Shown here one piece after another: positions 1 to 14,933 of a stretch of 64,000 nt of DNA; position 1 is the stretch's first letter, and every line of letters begins with the position of its first letter. The position numbers were made by a program, and so were the translations under genes. The stretch comes from Monosporascus cannonballus. Its lineage: Eukaryota; Ascomycota; Sordariomycetes; Xylariales. Location of the stretch: positions 62,001-126,000 of the forward strand of contig QJNS01000139.1 in the NCBI GenBank assembly GCA_004154925.1, in the 5' to 3' direction. The notes beneath the pieces are model-generated. The model saw only the letters and a program-made list of their open reading frames with translations. It was not told the DNA's origin and made no database searches.

Positions 1-3000
1 CGAACCTACTTAAATAAAAAAACGAGATATTTTTATTATTACTGTAAAAAAGGTATAAATATTAAAACGAAATTAATAAATGCATTAAATTTTCGTATAT
101 CTTTAAAAATAAATAATATTATTAAATTATAAATTAAATTAATTTTAAACGTTATAAACTTACGTAACAAATATACTCTTTAATCCATTTATTTAAAATT
201 TATAAATATTATCAAAAGTAGTTATATATTAAACGTCTTTATTTAATTTTGAATTTTTTATTATTTAAAAAACCTTAAAATATAATATAATACATCATTA
301 ACCCTTGTAGATTATTTAAATTTAAGTATTTAATAAAATATAATAACGAACTATTTTTAAAACCTTTTATTAATGTTTTAAAATCTATTACAAACGTATA
401 TAAAAATATAAATATAAAACATATTGAAAGTTATTATGAAAATATTTCAATAATTATATATTTATCTTTTTAAATCTTTATTTAGACTTTTACAGAATAT
501 ATAATATTTATATTTCAAGTTATATTCTTAAAACCCTTCAATTCTTCCGGCACAGAATTTTCATATATATTATTAATAACTGTATTTTGTATATAATATT
601 ATCAAATATATTTATTCTTTGTAATTTCTTACCTTTTAATATTACAATTACCAATTAAATGGAATATTAATAAATTTTGTCCGAAATTCAAATTTATAAA
701 ACCAGAAATAATTAATAAATTACGATATTAAATACCTTTTTTAATAAAAAGTTGGATTAAAATCATTATTACAAATATTTAAAGAAAAAAGTAATTATGA
801 AGTATTAAGATTTAAAACAAATAAAAATTAATAAAACACAATAAAGATTTTAATATAGTATGTATATAAATTTAAATTTTTTTTTCAAGTTTAACAAAAT
901 ACGTAAATATTTATTAAACGATATATTTTGCATACTAAATATTCAATATTTGATTGCAAAAAGTTTAATATACTATATTTAATTAAACTTCTAAATATTA
1001 GTTAAAATATATTAATAAAACTTATTATATCGGAAAACAAAGCAAGTCTAAAAGCAGAATTATAAATAAAAACAAATATAACGAAAGTTTGTGAAAAAGA
1101 TTGTGAATTAATAATTTTAAAACTTTCGAATAATGCATTTATAAAATATAATAAATTATTTGAAACGCTTTATAATATTTTTATGACATTAGACAATAAT
1201 TTTACATTTAATAAAACCAATAATGTAAATAAAAATAATGTAAATCATTATTTAATATAATCTTTTGCTATTATAGCTACATTATACCGTTATGTCAAAG
1301 GCATAGAAAATTGGCGGAATGATTGCAATTATGGCTATCATCCTAATATTTACATCTGCATATATACTGAAGTCTATCCGATGCCCTTAAATCGTAACGA
1401 TTGCGATTTTGTAAAAAAGATATAATAACCAAAATTTAAAGATTATAGTCAAATAATTAAAAGCTGAAATTTACCTTCATAACGGAATATAATCAATTAT
1501 TGAAAATTATCTAAATACGACAAATTCAAAACTTTAATAATATAAACAAAATAGAAAAATTATAATATTACCCAGTTATTATAGTAATACGAATTTCTAG
1601 GCTGAAGACTGTACTAATCTTAATATAATAATATTAATTTATTGATTATTATGATAACCCTTTAACCGAATAATTTTAATAAGGTATAATTTAATCGTAA
1701 ACGAAATATTTATCGCAATAATTATCATAATCGCAAAAAACAATCAAAGTTTTTCATATATTTCGTTTAAGTTTAAAATATATTAAAATACATAATATAT
1801 AAAGTATATTCAAATTTAAGCCATATTCTTTAGGCCTACGCAAATAGATTTGAAATTATTATACGTTATAATTTACATAATAAATATTATATTTGATATT
1901 TTCGAATACGATAACTATTCTTAATATTTACCGTTAAAATACATTTTTTTAATTCCGTAAAACCTTACTTTAAAACCGATTAACGCATAATTATTGGCAG
2001 ACTTCGACCTTAAGAAACCTTATACCCGGTGGCTTTATTTAAATATAATATAGTTTTCGACGATATTTTACAATAAAATAGTTACTAAATAAGCTTTTAC
2101 TAAAAAGAGAAATAATAAAATAAATTTATCATTTTTTTAATTATCCGACGTATTAATCAAAAAATGTAAAATATTATAATAATTAATAAATTGCTTTTGC
2201 TTATTTAAAGTTTTGCGAGTTTAATGCCGACTAAGATTTTACCCCTTTTAATCTTTCAATTTCACTATTTTTCATAATAAATTAAAACCTTCAACGATTT
2301 AAACATATTATTAATTAAAGTAACATTAATGATATAAATATATTAAACGTTTTAACCTGTTAAAAATCAATTTAAATAATTAAATAATCATATTTTTCAA
2401 TAATATAAAATTTAAATAATTAAATACAAACTATAACTAAAAGGCACTTTAAGAAACTAGATTTAATATAAAATTATATAAAATAAACACTTTTTTAAAC
2501 TATATAAAATTAAAATATAAATAAAAAATATGTTACGCTACTGTAAATGTATTACGAAATATTTAAAAATAAATTAAAGAATTGAGATTCATAAATATGT
2601 AAAAAAAGTAAAAATTATTTAATTAAATTTTCTTAATATTTCACAAAACTTTAATAAACTTATTAGAGGTTTTATGGCTATAAAGACATTGACCATACTA
2701 AATTATAAAAATATATAAACGATTTAAACAACAGAATTAAAAATATTTAGTTTTATATATATTTAGTCGTATCAAAACTATATATATATTATAATTAATA
2801 TTAAATATAAATTAAAAGAACCTTTTTTCGCATAATAATATACCTTAGCCAAATATATAATTCCGTTATATAAATAAGCCATTAAAGTTAATTTTTATAA
2901 ACGAGTTTTAACTAATGCTTTTATTAATATTAATTCGAAATTACCTATTTTAATTTTAATGTATATCAAAATTTATAGATTATCAACGTAGAAAATAGGG

Positions 3001-6000
3001 ATTGATTTAATAAACTTCGAATTCTTAAAAATCAATTTAATTTAAAAAGGAAATCGAAATTCAGATATAGTACTTATTTTAATTCCTTATTGTTTTGTTT
3101 TTGATTATTAACGATAATTACTTCATATATTTATTAATATAAAAACTTCACATTTTAATAGAATTAAAAGTTGTATTAAATATATATTTTCAAAAACGTA
3201 AAACAACCGTTAAAATATAATAGAAAAGATTTATTAATATTTTAATAACGGTAAAATAAATTAATCGTAATATTTGCAAATTTCATATATATAAAATATT
3301 AAATATGGTGAATATATAAGCAGTTTTATTGATATAAATAAGCTTAATAACGAAAAGAAATATATTTCTTTTTATATCTTTTATTTTTCCGATTAAATTA
3401 AGGTTTAATTAAAATTATAAAAATAAATTAAAAGGTAAATATAACCTTTTAAGAGAATATAATACTAGGAATTTATATATATAATATTTAATCACATAAA
3501 AAGAAATATATAATAATACTAAAAACAAAACGGAACTTAAATTAATAAAATGTATAAATATAAGTCAAAAGAATATGTCTTTTCGATAATATATTACGAT
3601 ATAAATTACTGTTATTTAAAACCCTAAATTAAAAAATTTAAATATTCCAATAAACTATATAAATAATTATAAAATACGGAAACTTCTTTAGAACATTTGG
3701 CATATTATTAATAATATGCTTTTTTAAGTTACTTTTAATATTTTGAAAATTCCTATTTATTGAAATAAAATATAAGGTTTTTTTAATTTAATTAATAACA
3801 GGTTTAATTTTATACAAAAAGTATTTTTGAAAATATATTATTGTTAAAAAGAAATTACCTTGAAATAAAAGCAAAAACTTATTACTAAATTAAAACAAAT
3901 ACAAGATCTTTTTACGAAATAAATAGTGTTTTTACGAATAAAAATAAATTAAAAGTATTTAAATATCGGTAATTATAAAACCAATTAACGAATATATTAT
4001 GAATGCGAATTAAAAAGAAATATTTGAATAATTATATATTACGTTTTGAAATATTTGACTTAGGATATAAAAATAATCGTTTATAATTAATTAATTTTAT
4101 CACGTAATACAGTTTTGTTATTTCCGAAATACGTTTATATCAAAAACCTATAACAGATTTGTTCCGGATTTCGCTATATAATAAATATTAATTCGTTTAA
4201 TTTTGAAATCTAATAAAGATATTATAATTATGACAAATAGAAATATAAAAATATTCGTAATAACATTATAATTATATATAAAATTTAATAGATTTATCAA
4301 AAGTATCACATTTATTAAACATATTAAATTGTAATAGTTAAACAATTTAAATAATTATTAAACATAAGCCGTATAAATTTATATTAATTGGAATATCTTA
4401 AGAATTTCCGTAATAAATTTAGTAAACCAATAACGTTTTATAATTCTAAGGTATTTTAAGTAACGACTTATTATTGTAAACTGTTATTATATAAAATATG
4501 AACATTATAAAACGTATATATATTTTCTTATTATTTTAATTCTTCTTCTACGTTACCTTCTTTACGTAAATTATAATTCTTAGTAATTATAATTATTATT
4601 TTGTAATTTCGAATATATTAATAATTATTTATTACGTAATTTATAAAGTAAATTATTTTATCCTTTTCTATAAGTCTAGGCCTATTAAGTCGTAATATGA
4701 ATTTTTTTTTCGAAATCTTATATTACGATTTTTTCGTTAATAAATAAATCTTTTATTATTTTTTTTCGTATTTCCGAAATTCGTCGCAAGTTCTTTTTTT
4801 ATATTTCGCTATATTAACCTAATTAAAGCTTTCGAAAAATTTGATATTAACGTTATACTTTATTTTTTATATTTTTTTAAAAGGCTTACAATATGAAATA
4901 CTAGAAAACGTTTTACGTTATAAGAAATACATAATAGGCGGTTAAATTTACGATAAAATAAATATTTTGTTATTTTATTATTTAAAATACTTGTTAAAAG
5001 TATTAATGCTTTAAATATAAAAAGATTTTGACTGAAAAATATTTCTTAATTTTTTAACGTTATTAATTTGAATTCAATGTCGGTATTAAAAAGAAATAAA
5101 GCCTTAATACGGTTAATTCCATTACGTAAACGAAACTCCTTAATACGTTTTAAAGGTATTCTTATATATAATATAATATTTAATTTTTAAATAAGCTGGA
5201 AAATTAAGAATAAAAGGAAAAATACATTGTTATTAAGATTATTATAATTGAGTTAACGTAAACCGTTATATTTCTTAATCTTTTAAGTTTTGCTTTAATA
5301 GATTATCTTTTTACCGATTTCGATTAAAACATTTTTAAATAATATCGTGATTATTAATAAAAACTTTTTAATAAATATTAAACGTTTATAAGACTTTTAA
5401 CGGATATTTAAATATTTTCGAAATTTGGATAATTCTTTTATTTAACTAAATATTATGCATTTATGATTTTTGTTTTATATTTAGGATATTAATTATTTTA
5501 TATATAATATTATTTCTTACTTTATATTATTTTATCTTTCATAAACTTTAATTATGTTTATTATCACTTTAAACAAATAAATAAAAAGAATTGGATAAAT
5601 GTTAACATTAAGTTAAAATTGAGGTTCATACTTATTTTTAAGATTTTTTTAATAAATTTGTGTGCACCGGTATATTTAAAATCGAATATTTTGCCAGATC
5701 TTTTTATTTGGATATTTTTTATTATAAGATAAATTATTTTATGTTTAAAAACGCTTAATTTTGTTAACTGCCTTTCGTTATAATACTTATTTAATTAATT
5801 ATATTTAAATTGCAATTAAAAGGTTATATTTAATATATTTATTTATATTATTTTAATATCATTATAAATTTAATCTTAAAAGCTACATCCTATATATTTT
5901 TATAAAGAATTAATATAAAATTAAGACTTCCGTTTATTAAAGCTGTTTTATTATTTTTATAAGTATTAATATTTTATATTAATTAAAAACACGGAACTTT

Positions 6001-9000
6001 TAAATATTAATATTTTATTTATAATTATTACAATATCTTATATTTTAATATAATATTTAATTTAATTCTTTTATTTATCGGTTGATTTAACGTTTAAATA
6101 TATTAAATAATCTCCAATTTATATTAGTGTATATAATAAAATGTTAGTGAAATTTGGAAATAAAAGTTTTCTTTTTGTTAAAAAGAATTTTATATAATTA
6201 TTAATCGCTATAAAATTATTTTTAAAAAAAGTATATACTATTTATTTGATATTAATATCTTTTTAATTAAGTAAGAAAGAGGAGAATTTCGTAAAGCTGT
6301 CGTCGACAACAAAAGTATTATTATAATGTATTTTTAATACTAAAGTTTTAAATAAAAAAGTTTTAATAATAAGTTTTATAATAATCAAATTATAAAGGCT
6401 TTTAAAATTAATAATAGTTAGAACGGTTAATATAAATCTTATCATAACGCTTTAACTTTGTTATAAAGATTATACTATTATTGTTATTTGTAAAAAATTA
6501 CAAATATATTAAAGTTATATTAAAGTTTTCTCAGTATTTAAAAATTTATATAATTATTATTTTTATATATTATGTAATCAGGTTATTTAATTGTTTTGAG
6601 AAAATTGATATTTATTTTTGTCCTTCTTTTTCAGTGAATTATTATTATATTTTCGATCTTTTTAAATATATATAATATAATAACATTTATATTTGTATAT
6701 TTTAATATCAGAATTACTAGGTTCCGGGAATAATATCGAAAATAATATAATTAATTTTAATTAATTTCTTCAAATTATTTAACATTTTATTTAAGCTATT
6801 TAATTATTATTTTCTATTTCTTTTTCAATAATAACAAAATCAAAACGTATTAAATTTTTAATATATCGTAAATATCAATTTTTAAATTTTTAATGTTAAT
6901 AAAATCGGGTAAACCTTAATAATTTATATAAACTTTAACTTAATAAAAAGACTTTGTAAAAATATATTTATATTTTCGAAATATTATAATAATCGCTATC
7001 AGTGTTTTTTTGAAACAACGTAAGTAAATTTGGAGTTCTTTTTAATTTATATTAAAAGTATATAAAAATATAATTTAGTTCAATTATTTCGTTATACGAT
7101 TATTACGTTTAATGCGTAAACTCTATATATCAGTTTTTAAGTTAATAAAATATAGTAAATTATATAATTTATATTAATTCATTAAGTATCGTATGTTTAA
7201 TCTTTTAAAATATTTTTTGTAATATTTATTTAATATTTACACAAATTTAATTAAGGGTATTATAACTTTATCACAATATCGGATAAATTTCCTTTAATAA
7301 TTAATAAATTCAGAAAATACCTATTTATCCCTAAGTACTATTAATGTTTAGTATTTTATAATTGTAATCATTTTTATGCTGTATTAAAAATATATTAAAT
7401 ATTTTAAATTTTATTTCTACACTTAATGTTTTTATATTAATTAATACTTTAAGAATTTATAAAACATTAAAGACTTTATGAACGTATGTTATATATGTAT
7501 GTTTTTTATTTTCGAATAAAGAAAAGTATCATTAAAATAATACCTAGTAATAATACCATGATATTTTCGTAATATATCATTTATTACATATTAAAATATT
7601 ATTAATATGTTTATTAATTTTATTAAACGTAATAAAATACTTAAACAATTCATATTCTATTAAAATATTAATTATTATTTATATGTTGTCTAAATTCGAG
7701 TAAAACTATATTTATTTTTACAACCAAAATTTTTAAAATATTTAATTTATTACAATCAATTTTTTATTTCAAAAATTCAACGTGGTTATATTATATGATT
7801 AATCATAATATTATTTAATTATTATTAATTATATATATCTCATAAGGTTTTAGTTACAATAACATTAAAAATATATAACATTTTGTACATAATAAAGGAA
7901 ATTAAATTTATTATTTTATAATCGATTTTTTAGATATTTTTTAAACGCGGGTAATTTATTTTCGTTAAAATTATAAATAAAATAAAACTTTATAAATATA
8001 TGTTTTAAAAAATGATCTCATTATCTTATTCGGCATATTTTAAAAACTTAGTATGTATTTTTTTAAACACAAATTATATCAATAACATTATAAAAGTATA
8101 TTCCTTTAATTCTTCAATTTCAAAGCATTATTTTAAAAATTTATTTAATTATTTATATTATATTTTTACAATAATAATAAAACGTTATATTATTCTATTA
8201 CTTATTTCTGTACTTTATTTCTCAATGAATAAGGTATATATCGTATTTTTATATTCACATTTGTAATTAAGATTTATAAATATTAATATCTAAATCCTTT
8301 AATATTTTATTTATTAATAAGATATAAAACGAATTTTCATTCAATAATTTGTCAGGCAATTAAAATTTTATATTAGCGTACTTATAAGTTTCTTAAATTT
8401 ATATCGTAATTTTTAAATACTATAATATCGCAATTAATCGATTAATATTATTTTTAAATAAAAACTTCGCAATAATTAATTTTGCGTTAAGCTTTTTCGG
8501 TATCGTAAGCGAAATATCGATTATTGGTATTCGAAATTATATAATGTTTTAACTTATATTTTTCTAATATTTTAAACACATTAGTAATATCCGGTTGAAT
8601 ATAATTGCTGTTTAAAGTGTTATCATTTATTACTAGCATATATAAATACTTTCCGATTTTTATTTAATTCGTTATATGGTTATTAACGGTTTTTAATATT
8701 ATATTTCAAACCGTTTTCGGAATTTCTTCTCGTGTTTTAGAGTTTTATTATTTTACGATTTTTTATCAATAATTTCTTCAAGTGTTTTTAACTTTATTGA
8801 ACCTTATTTATGTCTTTTTTATATTTTAAATTAAATTAGTATCTTTTTTATTTTCTAGGCATATATATTTCCTTAACTTATATTACTTCTGTTAATTCAT
8901 TTATATATCTTTGTTTTATTATTAAATTATATTTTTGGCATAATAAATAATATCTAATCAAGCTTTTCGTAATTTATCATTTTTTAATACAAGTGTTAAA

Positions 9001-12000
9001 TATATTATAGAATCTCTTTTTATAATTAATTTTTTTCGAGTTTATAATCAATGCTATTTGAAAATAAAGCTTTATAATAACTTTTTAGTAATATTCTTTT
9101 ACCATATATTAAAACCACTTTTTCGGATTAACAATTATGTTAAATGTACAAAAAGAATTTGCTTTAGATATTATTTTTAGTTAATGTTATAAAGGTATTG
9201 ATTTATCGATATTTCTACTCATTAATTTTATTTTTTAACCTTTAATTAAGTAAATCAAATTTCTTTTACATATACGTACCATAAGCTATTGAATAATCTT
9301 CTTTAATCGTGCTATATTAATTATTTTCGTAATTTTTAATATACCGTATATATTTTGTTATATTGATTAAAGATTTCGAAATAAAGGTTTTTATTTGTCT
9401 TTAATAGTTTGTTTAATTATTCTCTTTAAGTATATTATTATTTTCAAACGTTGTTTTAGTTAAACTTTAGGCCTTTTGTATTTCGCGTTAAATATTTTGT
9501 TATAAAAACTTCTGTTTATATTAGGTCTAGATTATATTAATAACTTTGTTATTATTTTTTAATTATCTTTACATGATATTTCCAATATAAGTATTTAGTT
9601 ATTTTATTACCGTTTTTTAAATTTTCTTATATATCTTGTAATCACAGCTTATTTTGCTCTAATTTCAATTTATGTGTTTTAGATAATAAAACTATTAACT
9701 TTTATTATTAGACTTAAAACACATTTTAAAAATTTCTATTAATTTTTTAAATGTCGTTATTTTAATTCTTTTTATTTATATAGCTTTTTGAATTTTTATT
9801 AAAAATGTGTCAAACTTTTCTTATACATATATATATATATTATATTATTATATTATATTGTCTGTTTCTTCCGTGAGAATTTCATTCAATTAATATAATT
9901 ATCTTGCATTTCATCATGATTTGTTTTATTAAATTCTTAGTTTTTTCGGAAGCCATATTCTATTTATTATATTAAATCTGTATTATTTTTTATATTTTTG
10001 AGATAAACATTTAAATACATATCTAAGTAACGTTTTTGCTGTCCAAGTTCTTAATAAATATTTAAGAAAAATTAAGCTTAAAAGTAATCTTTTTAATATA
10101 TTGTTTTATTATTTATTAAATAAACCTTTTTCTATTTAGAATTTATAGTATTTGTATTGTTTAAAAAGTCTTTTTTACGGCTATCGTTTTTTTAGATTTA
10201 TTATATCAAGTCGTTCATTAATAGATTTAAGATTATATAGTAATAATTGGAAAACATCGATATTATTATTTATTATTTATATATTAATACATAATTTACA
10301 TTTTTCGAAATATATATATATATTATACGTTAATATATCAAATCTTTTTATTTCTTATAGAAGTATTATCTTTATTTATTATAATAAATTACATTTAGTT
10401 AATCGTGATATTTAAAGCTTTTAAATAAATAACTTTTATATGTATTTAATATTTATTAATTATTTTTTTAATTATTTTAAGCACTTTTATTGTTTTTAAA
10501 TCTTTCTTAATTAAGCCTTTAGTATCTGGTATCTCGTATAGAATTTGTATTAAGACTTTTTATATTTACATAAAATCTAAATTATATAAATACGTTAGTT
10601 ATTATTTTTTTAATTATTATTCAACTATATTTAAATCATCGCAATTCAATTAATTTATTTACGAATACTCACTTCTAAATATATATAATATTTATGTCTT
10701 ATTTTACTATAATTAACACGTTTAATTTGATATTTGTCTTATTTTATAAAATATTACATTAGATAGTTTGCAGTTTTATTTATAATAAATATTAGTATTA
10801 TTATTATATCGAAATATATTGAGATTATGTATATATTGTAACGTATTATTCCATTTAGCTTTAGAATTTCAAATTTCTTATATGTATTATCTGTTATTAG
10901 TTCTAAATATTATTATTCTATAATTTGTTCAGAATTCAAGTTTATTTATTTTGAAACGTATTTCTTAACCGTTTTTCAAAGCTATTAAAAAACGTAATTA
11001 TTAGTAGTTTTTTACTTATAATTTAATTGTGAAATTAAGCTAAAATAAAGTATTACAGTAATTAATCATAAATCCTGTTTATCGTAATTTGTCAAATTAT
11101 ATTTTGGCCTTTATTTCTCGGTTTATCATTACGAAATTCTTTTTAAAAATCTATTCCAATCTTTCGGTATTACTAAAAGAATCCTTTTATTATTTAATTT
11201 CGTTCATCGAATAGTAAAATAATATATAGCTTTATTAATAATTTAAATTAAATCGTAGTATTTTTAATAAAGTTTTTTATGTTACGAATGTGATTTTTAA
11301 AATAAAAGTAGTTTATCGATTAAGAAAATATTTAATATATATTCGTTATTAAATTAAGAATAAGTATAGTTCGATTAAAATTTCATTAAAAAATTCGAGT
11401 TAAAAAAGTTTTAAACCTTTCTTAACTTCATTATTGAATTTTAATTAGATTATTTATAATATTCGTATTAATCTTTTCGACGTAAAGGTTTAAATCTTAT
11501 TTTCTAATTTCTTATAAGCGGGTTTACGTAAAATAATAAAATTACTATTATTTTTCTAAAATATATAATATGTCAATTTATTAAGTTTAGTCGTTAAAAT
11601 GTATTCTTATTAGTTACACATAAAATTCTTTATTTTTTACCTAGATTAATAGCCCTTTTAAGGATTTTATAAATCGTCTTATTAATATATATAATGTAAG
11701 AAATATTAGTTGAAATTTAAGAGTATTATTAAATAAAGGCTTATAATATACAACGATGAAAAGGTTTAATTAATTATTCAACCTTTATTATACAGATTTA
11801 TATTAATAAAAAATATCGTGATACTTAAGTAACAGAATAGTTTAATTACGTTCTGTAATAATAAAAATATTTTAAATAACAAATTATTATTATAATGCAA
11901 TATATTTTAAATTTATAAATATAATAAAATGCATTTTTAACAAGTCGATTAGATTTTAATTTAATCTTGAACTTATTACAAATCTACCTCTTTTAAATGT

Positions 12001-12095
12001 AATTAATTCTGAATAGATTTATGTGAATTTTAACCCTTAAAAAGATTTAACTTTCGTAACTTATTTATATAAACTTGACTATTTCTCGCGACTGG
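1..12095. repeat. AT-rich RIP-mutated block, no intact gene
   Basis: This long tract is strongly AT-rich, with TpA everywhere and stop codons in every frame. The open frames in it (for example 4148-4345, 8012-8266 and 10152-10415) are low-complexity Ile/Tyr/Phe/Lys/Asn strings expected from AT-rich sequence, and I do not call them genes. The pattern fits repeat-induced point mutation of old transposons. A patch at about 1,250-1,430 is less AT-rich than its surroundings and may be a less mutated remnant; I cannot identify it. Apart from a weak Gypsy-like trace at 2,600-2,720, nothing else here is assignable by eye. Confidence 0.85.
2600..2720 (+). pseudogene. possible Gypsy RT/RNase H connector relic
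   Basis: Read on the plus strand, a frame with stops around 2,625-2,700 gives a phrase ending NKLIRGFMAIKTLT. It resembles the conserved NFYRRFIRGFSKIAAPLT-type segment just after the reverse transcriptase of Ty3/Gypsy elements. Upstream, KVKII followed by FLNI fits the segment before it. The match is short and RIP-eroded, so this is a tentative hint that part of this block is a Gypsy element in plus orientation. Confidence 0.28.
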
Positions 12096-12099
12096 CGTT

Positions 12100-13107
12100 C
12101 GCTTAGGTCGTAACAATAACCCATATATTATTTTGTTATAAAATCATTTAAATGTAATTTGATATATGAAAAATCCGTTCAATTATATTTTTTGTATAAT
12201 TTATAATTATTATCTTGTAAATATAAAAGCTTCAAAGTTTTTAGATTTTAAATAATTGTATAATTACAATATAACTTCTTTAAATCTGATAAATTTAACA
12301 ATTCCGTGTTGGTAATATAGAAGTTAATATACGCATAGAAATTTATTCGAGTTTTCTAAACAATAATAAAAATTAGTACAATTAAATTTAAATCTGGAAA
12401 ATAGACTACCGTAACGCCTTAACAGTTCTTGTAGTATAAACATCGGTTATATAAATAACTATCGGATTTGTTTTTAGTATATTTTAGAAAAACAAGGCTT
12501 ATTTAATAATTTTCTTTAATTGTACGTATTATCCCTATTATATCGTAATTGTAGAATAGTTAAAATAAATCAATTTTGAAACGCTTTTATATTATACCGT
12601 AATAATTATAACTGGTATAAATAACAATATAATTAAACGATTTTTTACATTAAATTATTTTTTAACAATTTATAGCCTAACATTATATATAATAATTAAG
12701 TTATCATAATTCTAAAACCGTTTCAAATTCAATATTAATATTAATTCAACAGATTTTTTAATATCTTAACGTGATTACTCCCGATTTAAAAATTTTATAC
12801 ACTGTTAAAACGCTGTTTTAAAACTTCATAAAAATATATTGTATGTATTTTTTAATTATTTTCTATTATTATTTTATTTCCAACTTTTCTAAAAATATTT
12901 AAGTATTTTATATAAAATAGTATTAATTCAAGCCAAAAACAATCATAACTTAACATCCAGTCTTATATTCGACGTTTTTGTATTTTTGTGGGTTTATTTC
13001 TAATTAGGTTAGCGTAGTACGAAAAGGTACAGCGATTTTTAAGGCTTAACCGTAGCTGCGCCGTAGGCCAAGCTACAACGTCGAAAATAGGGCCTGATTT
13101 TAATGAG
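12100..13107 (+). mobile_element. family A repeat, truncated copy (A4)
   Basis: This sequence aligns by eye with the repeat copies at 21,390-27,658 (A1) and 36,584-38,021 (A3). Shared landmarks are the 'atatattattttgttata' stretch near 12,125, the 'gtaacgc' stretch near 12,410, the 'gctgcgccg' motif near 13,056 and the right end 'cctgattttaatgaggca' at about 13,090-13,107. The left end found in A1 and A3 is not recognisable, so the copy is truncated or eroded on that side. The right end marks the start of gene island 1, and the last 150 bases are less AT-rich than the rest. Its relation to the TIRs is described under A1 and A2. Confidence 0.7.
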
Positions 13108-13819
13108 GCATTCAGTATTGCAGTTTGCGACACGTTGCAACATAACCAAGGTTGTCCTGACATCGCTGAAAATCATGCTTGCTGGGTTTACCGATGGCCC
13201 GGCAGGTGACTGTGGACCTTACGGGGACAGAGAGCGCCCCCGTAGCGCTCGGCGCATGTCCCCCATGTTTCCGTCTATAATTTGATTGGACGCTGCAACC
13301 AGGGTGATTTGTATCACCGAACCAACATCGTCTTGGCATCCCGGGTGAGCGCAAGGCAAACCACCTTGTATTGTTATCCAGCCCGGAATCCAAAAGACAC
13401 CACAAGCCACTATCTGTCGTACACGGTATTAGCGGTAGACGCACGTATATTATATATCTTGTTGTTTTTTTTTGGATATCGTTGTCCAGTCGTAGTGATG
13501 GTGCTTTATGAAGCTGCTCTGCTTTTAACATTAATAACTGTAAACGTAAGGCATAATCATGTGCATCACTCCATGGCCGCCCCAGCAAATACTGAAACAG
13601 ACAGCGTCTTGGGCGCGTGGTTGAATGCAAGTCCCCGGACTTATCCTTATTACATACTTCGGCCTCCATCTCCAACTGCAGCCGGAAGCCTGTCCTGTTG
13701 CTCTTAATGCGGGATATACTGGATGCCGCGATTTAACACTTCTTGAGTGACCCCCTCTTCGCACCCAGGGATTTCATTCCTCATATCTTCGGTTCGTTCT
13801 CCGCTCTCGTCATCATTGA
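13108..13819. other. island edge, no supported gene
   Basis: Base composition becomes normal here. Overlapping frames exist on both strands (for example 13,112-13,675 minus and 13,282-13,707 plus), but none shows a recognisable domain, and they overlap each other, so I do not annotate them. The last part, about 13,745-13,819, is pyrimidine-rich (runs such as 'ttcggttcgttctccgctctcg') and sits directly before an ATG. It looks like the promoter or 5' leader of the broken membrane protein gene that follows. Confidence 0.4.
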
Positions 13820-14675
13820 ATGATGCTGATTACTCCAAGACAGATTAGTGCGGGTCGGTATTCTTTCTATGGATATTCACAAGCTTGTTGTGTTGCCCCA
13901 CAGTCCATGCAAGATGCTTCAAAAGCAAAGGCCGTCCGTGGTGGGTCTTTGTACCGGAATCGCCAGTTGAAGCATGGATGCCTTGCGATCTCGACGCTGA
14001 AGTCACCCACTGCTGTGATCCTGGGACTACTGTATGTCGAATCGACTTTGTATGGATGCTATGATAGACAGTATGATCACTGAGCGGGGCTGTACCGATA
14101 AGGACTGGGGAGGATCATATTATAATTAGTGCGGCTCGACAGACAGTAGGGGGCTTTACAAGATAATGCGCTGTATCGGCGCCGGCATTTTTCACGAAGA
14201 GGACTATTTCGAACTGACGCCTCCATGGGCAGCCGCTACTCGTGCAGAACTCCACTTTCTATGGCGTTACAACCGTCAAGATCATTGTTGTAACGGCAAC
14301 GCGACAAAAACTTGCTGCGATAACGAGGGGGTTGAAACCCTTAGACTCGATACCGCGATAAAGCCACGCCATCCGCCCAAAGAGATGTCCAGCACATCAT
14401 CTACTGTCTCCCAAACCGCTACTTCCGGTACTTCAACTGCGACCCAAGACGTCGCTTCTTCGCCCGCAGAGCCATCCTCTCTGGGACCTTCTCCGGAGAG
14501 GAGTCCGACAACGAATGATACCCGCAGTATAGCGATTGGGCTGGGTGTTGGAATACCGTCAGGACTGGGGGTTATTGGGGCCGTACTGTTCCTCGCAATG
14601 CAGCTTCGGAAACGGAACCCACCACCACCTATGCAGCCAGACATCCCTTCCGGGTGGATGCCCTCGGGGAGGTAA
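13820..14675 (+). pseudogene. cysteine-rich single-pass membrane protein, disrupted
   Basis: Three reading-frame blocks together resemble a family of fungal secreted/membrane proteins with a cysteine-rich ectodomain. A hydrophobic signal-like stretch (FFLWIFTSLLCCPTVHA) is followed in frame by AEVTHCCDPG up to about 14,024. The continuation DYCMSNRLCMDAM...GCTDKDW lies one frame over, so one base appears to be missing near 14,024. A TAG at 14,127-14,129 then interrupts the frame; it could be a RIP-type CAG-to-TAG change. Downstream is a CCNGNATKTCC cysteine pair, a Ser/Thr/Pro-rich stalk and one membrane helix (AIGLGVGIPSGLGVIGAVLFLAM) with a basic, proline-rich cytosolic tail. The best ATG (13,820) is in yet another frame from the signal peptide. 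Small introns could explain one break, but no good splice pair is visible. Family resemblance is clear; the pseudogene call is fairly safe. Confidence 0.6.
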
Positions 14676-14933
14676 CGAGCCTGAGCTTGCAGGCTTTGCG
14701 GTTCCGGATGCAAGGCCCCCAAGATTCTAAAACCCCGCCAAGCTCTCGGGCTTAAGAGAAAGGGCGGAACTAAGAAACCAATGAAGATAGTACATCATGC
14801 ATGCCAGCTTCGTCTGTCGTTGAGCGGGCGATTCAGGTAACACTGCACATAATATTGTCGGCGTTGGTTTAACCGCCCGTGGAAAATAACATAAAAAATA
14901 TGTCAATATGACTGTATAATCAGTACGCGGGAC

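Noticed and set aside
4148..10415. Several 60-87 codon open frames in the AT-rich left block (for example 4148-4345, 8012-8266, 10152-10415).
   Set aside because: Low-complexity Ile/Tyr/Phe/Lys/Asn strings with no family resemblance; expected by chance in RIP-mutated DNA.
13112..13675. A 187-codon minus-strand frame and an overlapping 141-codon plus-strand frame at the start of island 1.
   Set aside because: They overlap, neither shows a domain or a convincing start context, and one starts at a non-ATG codon.
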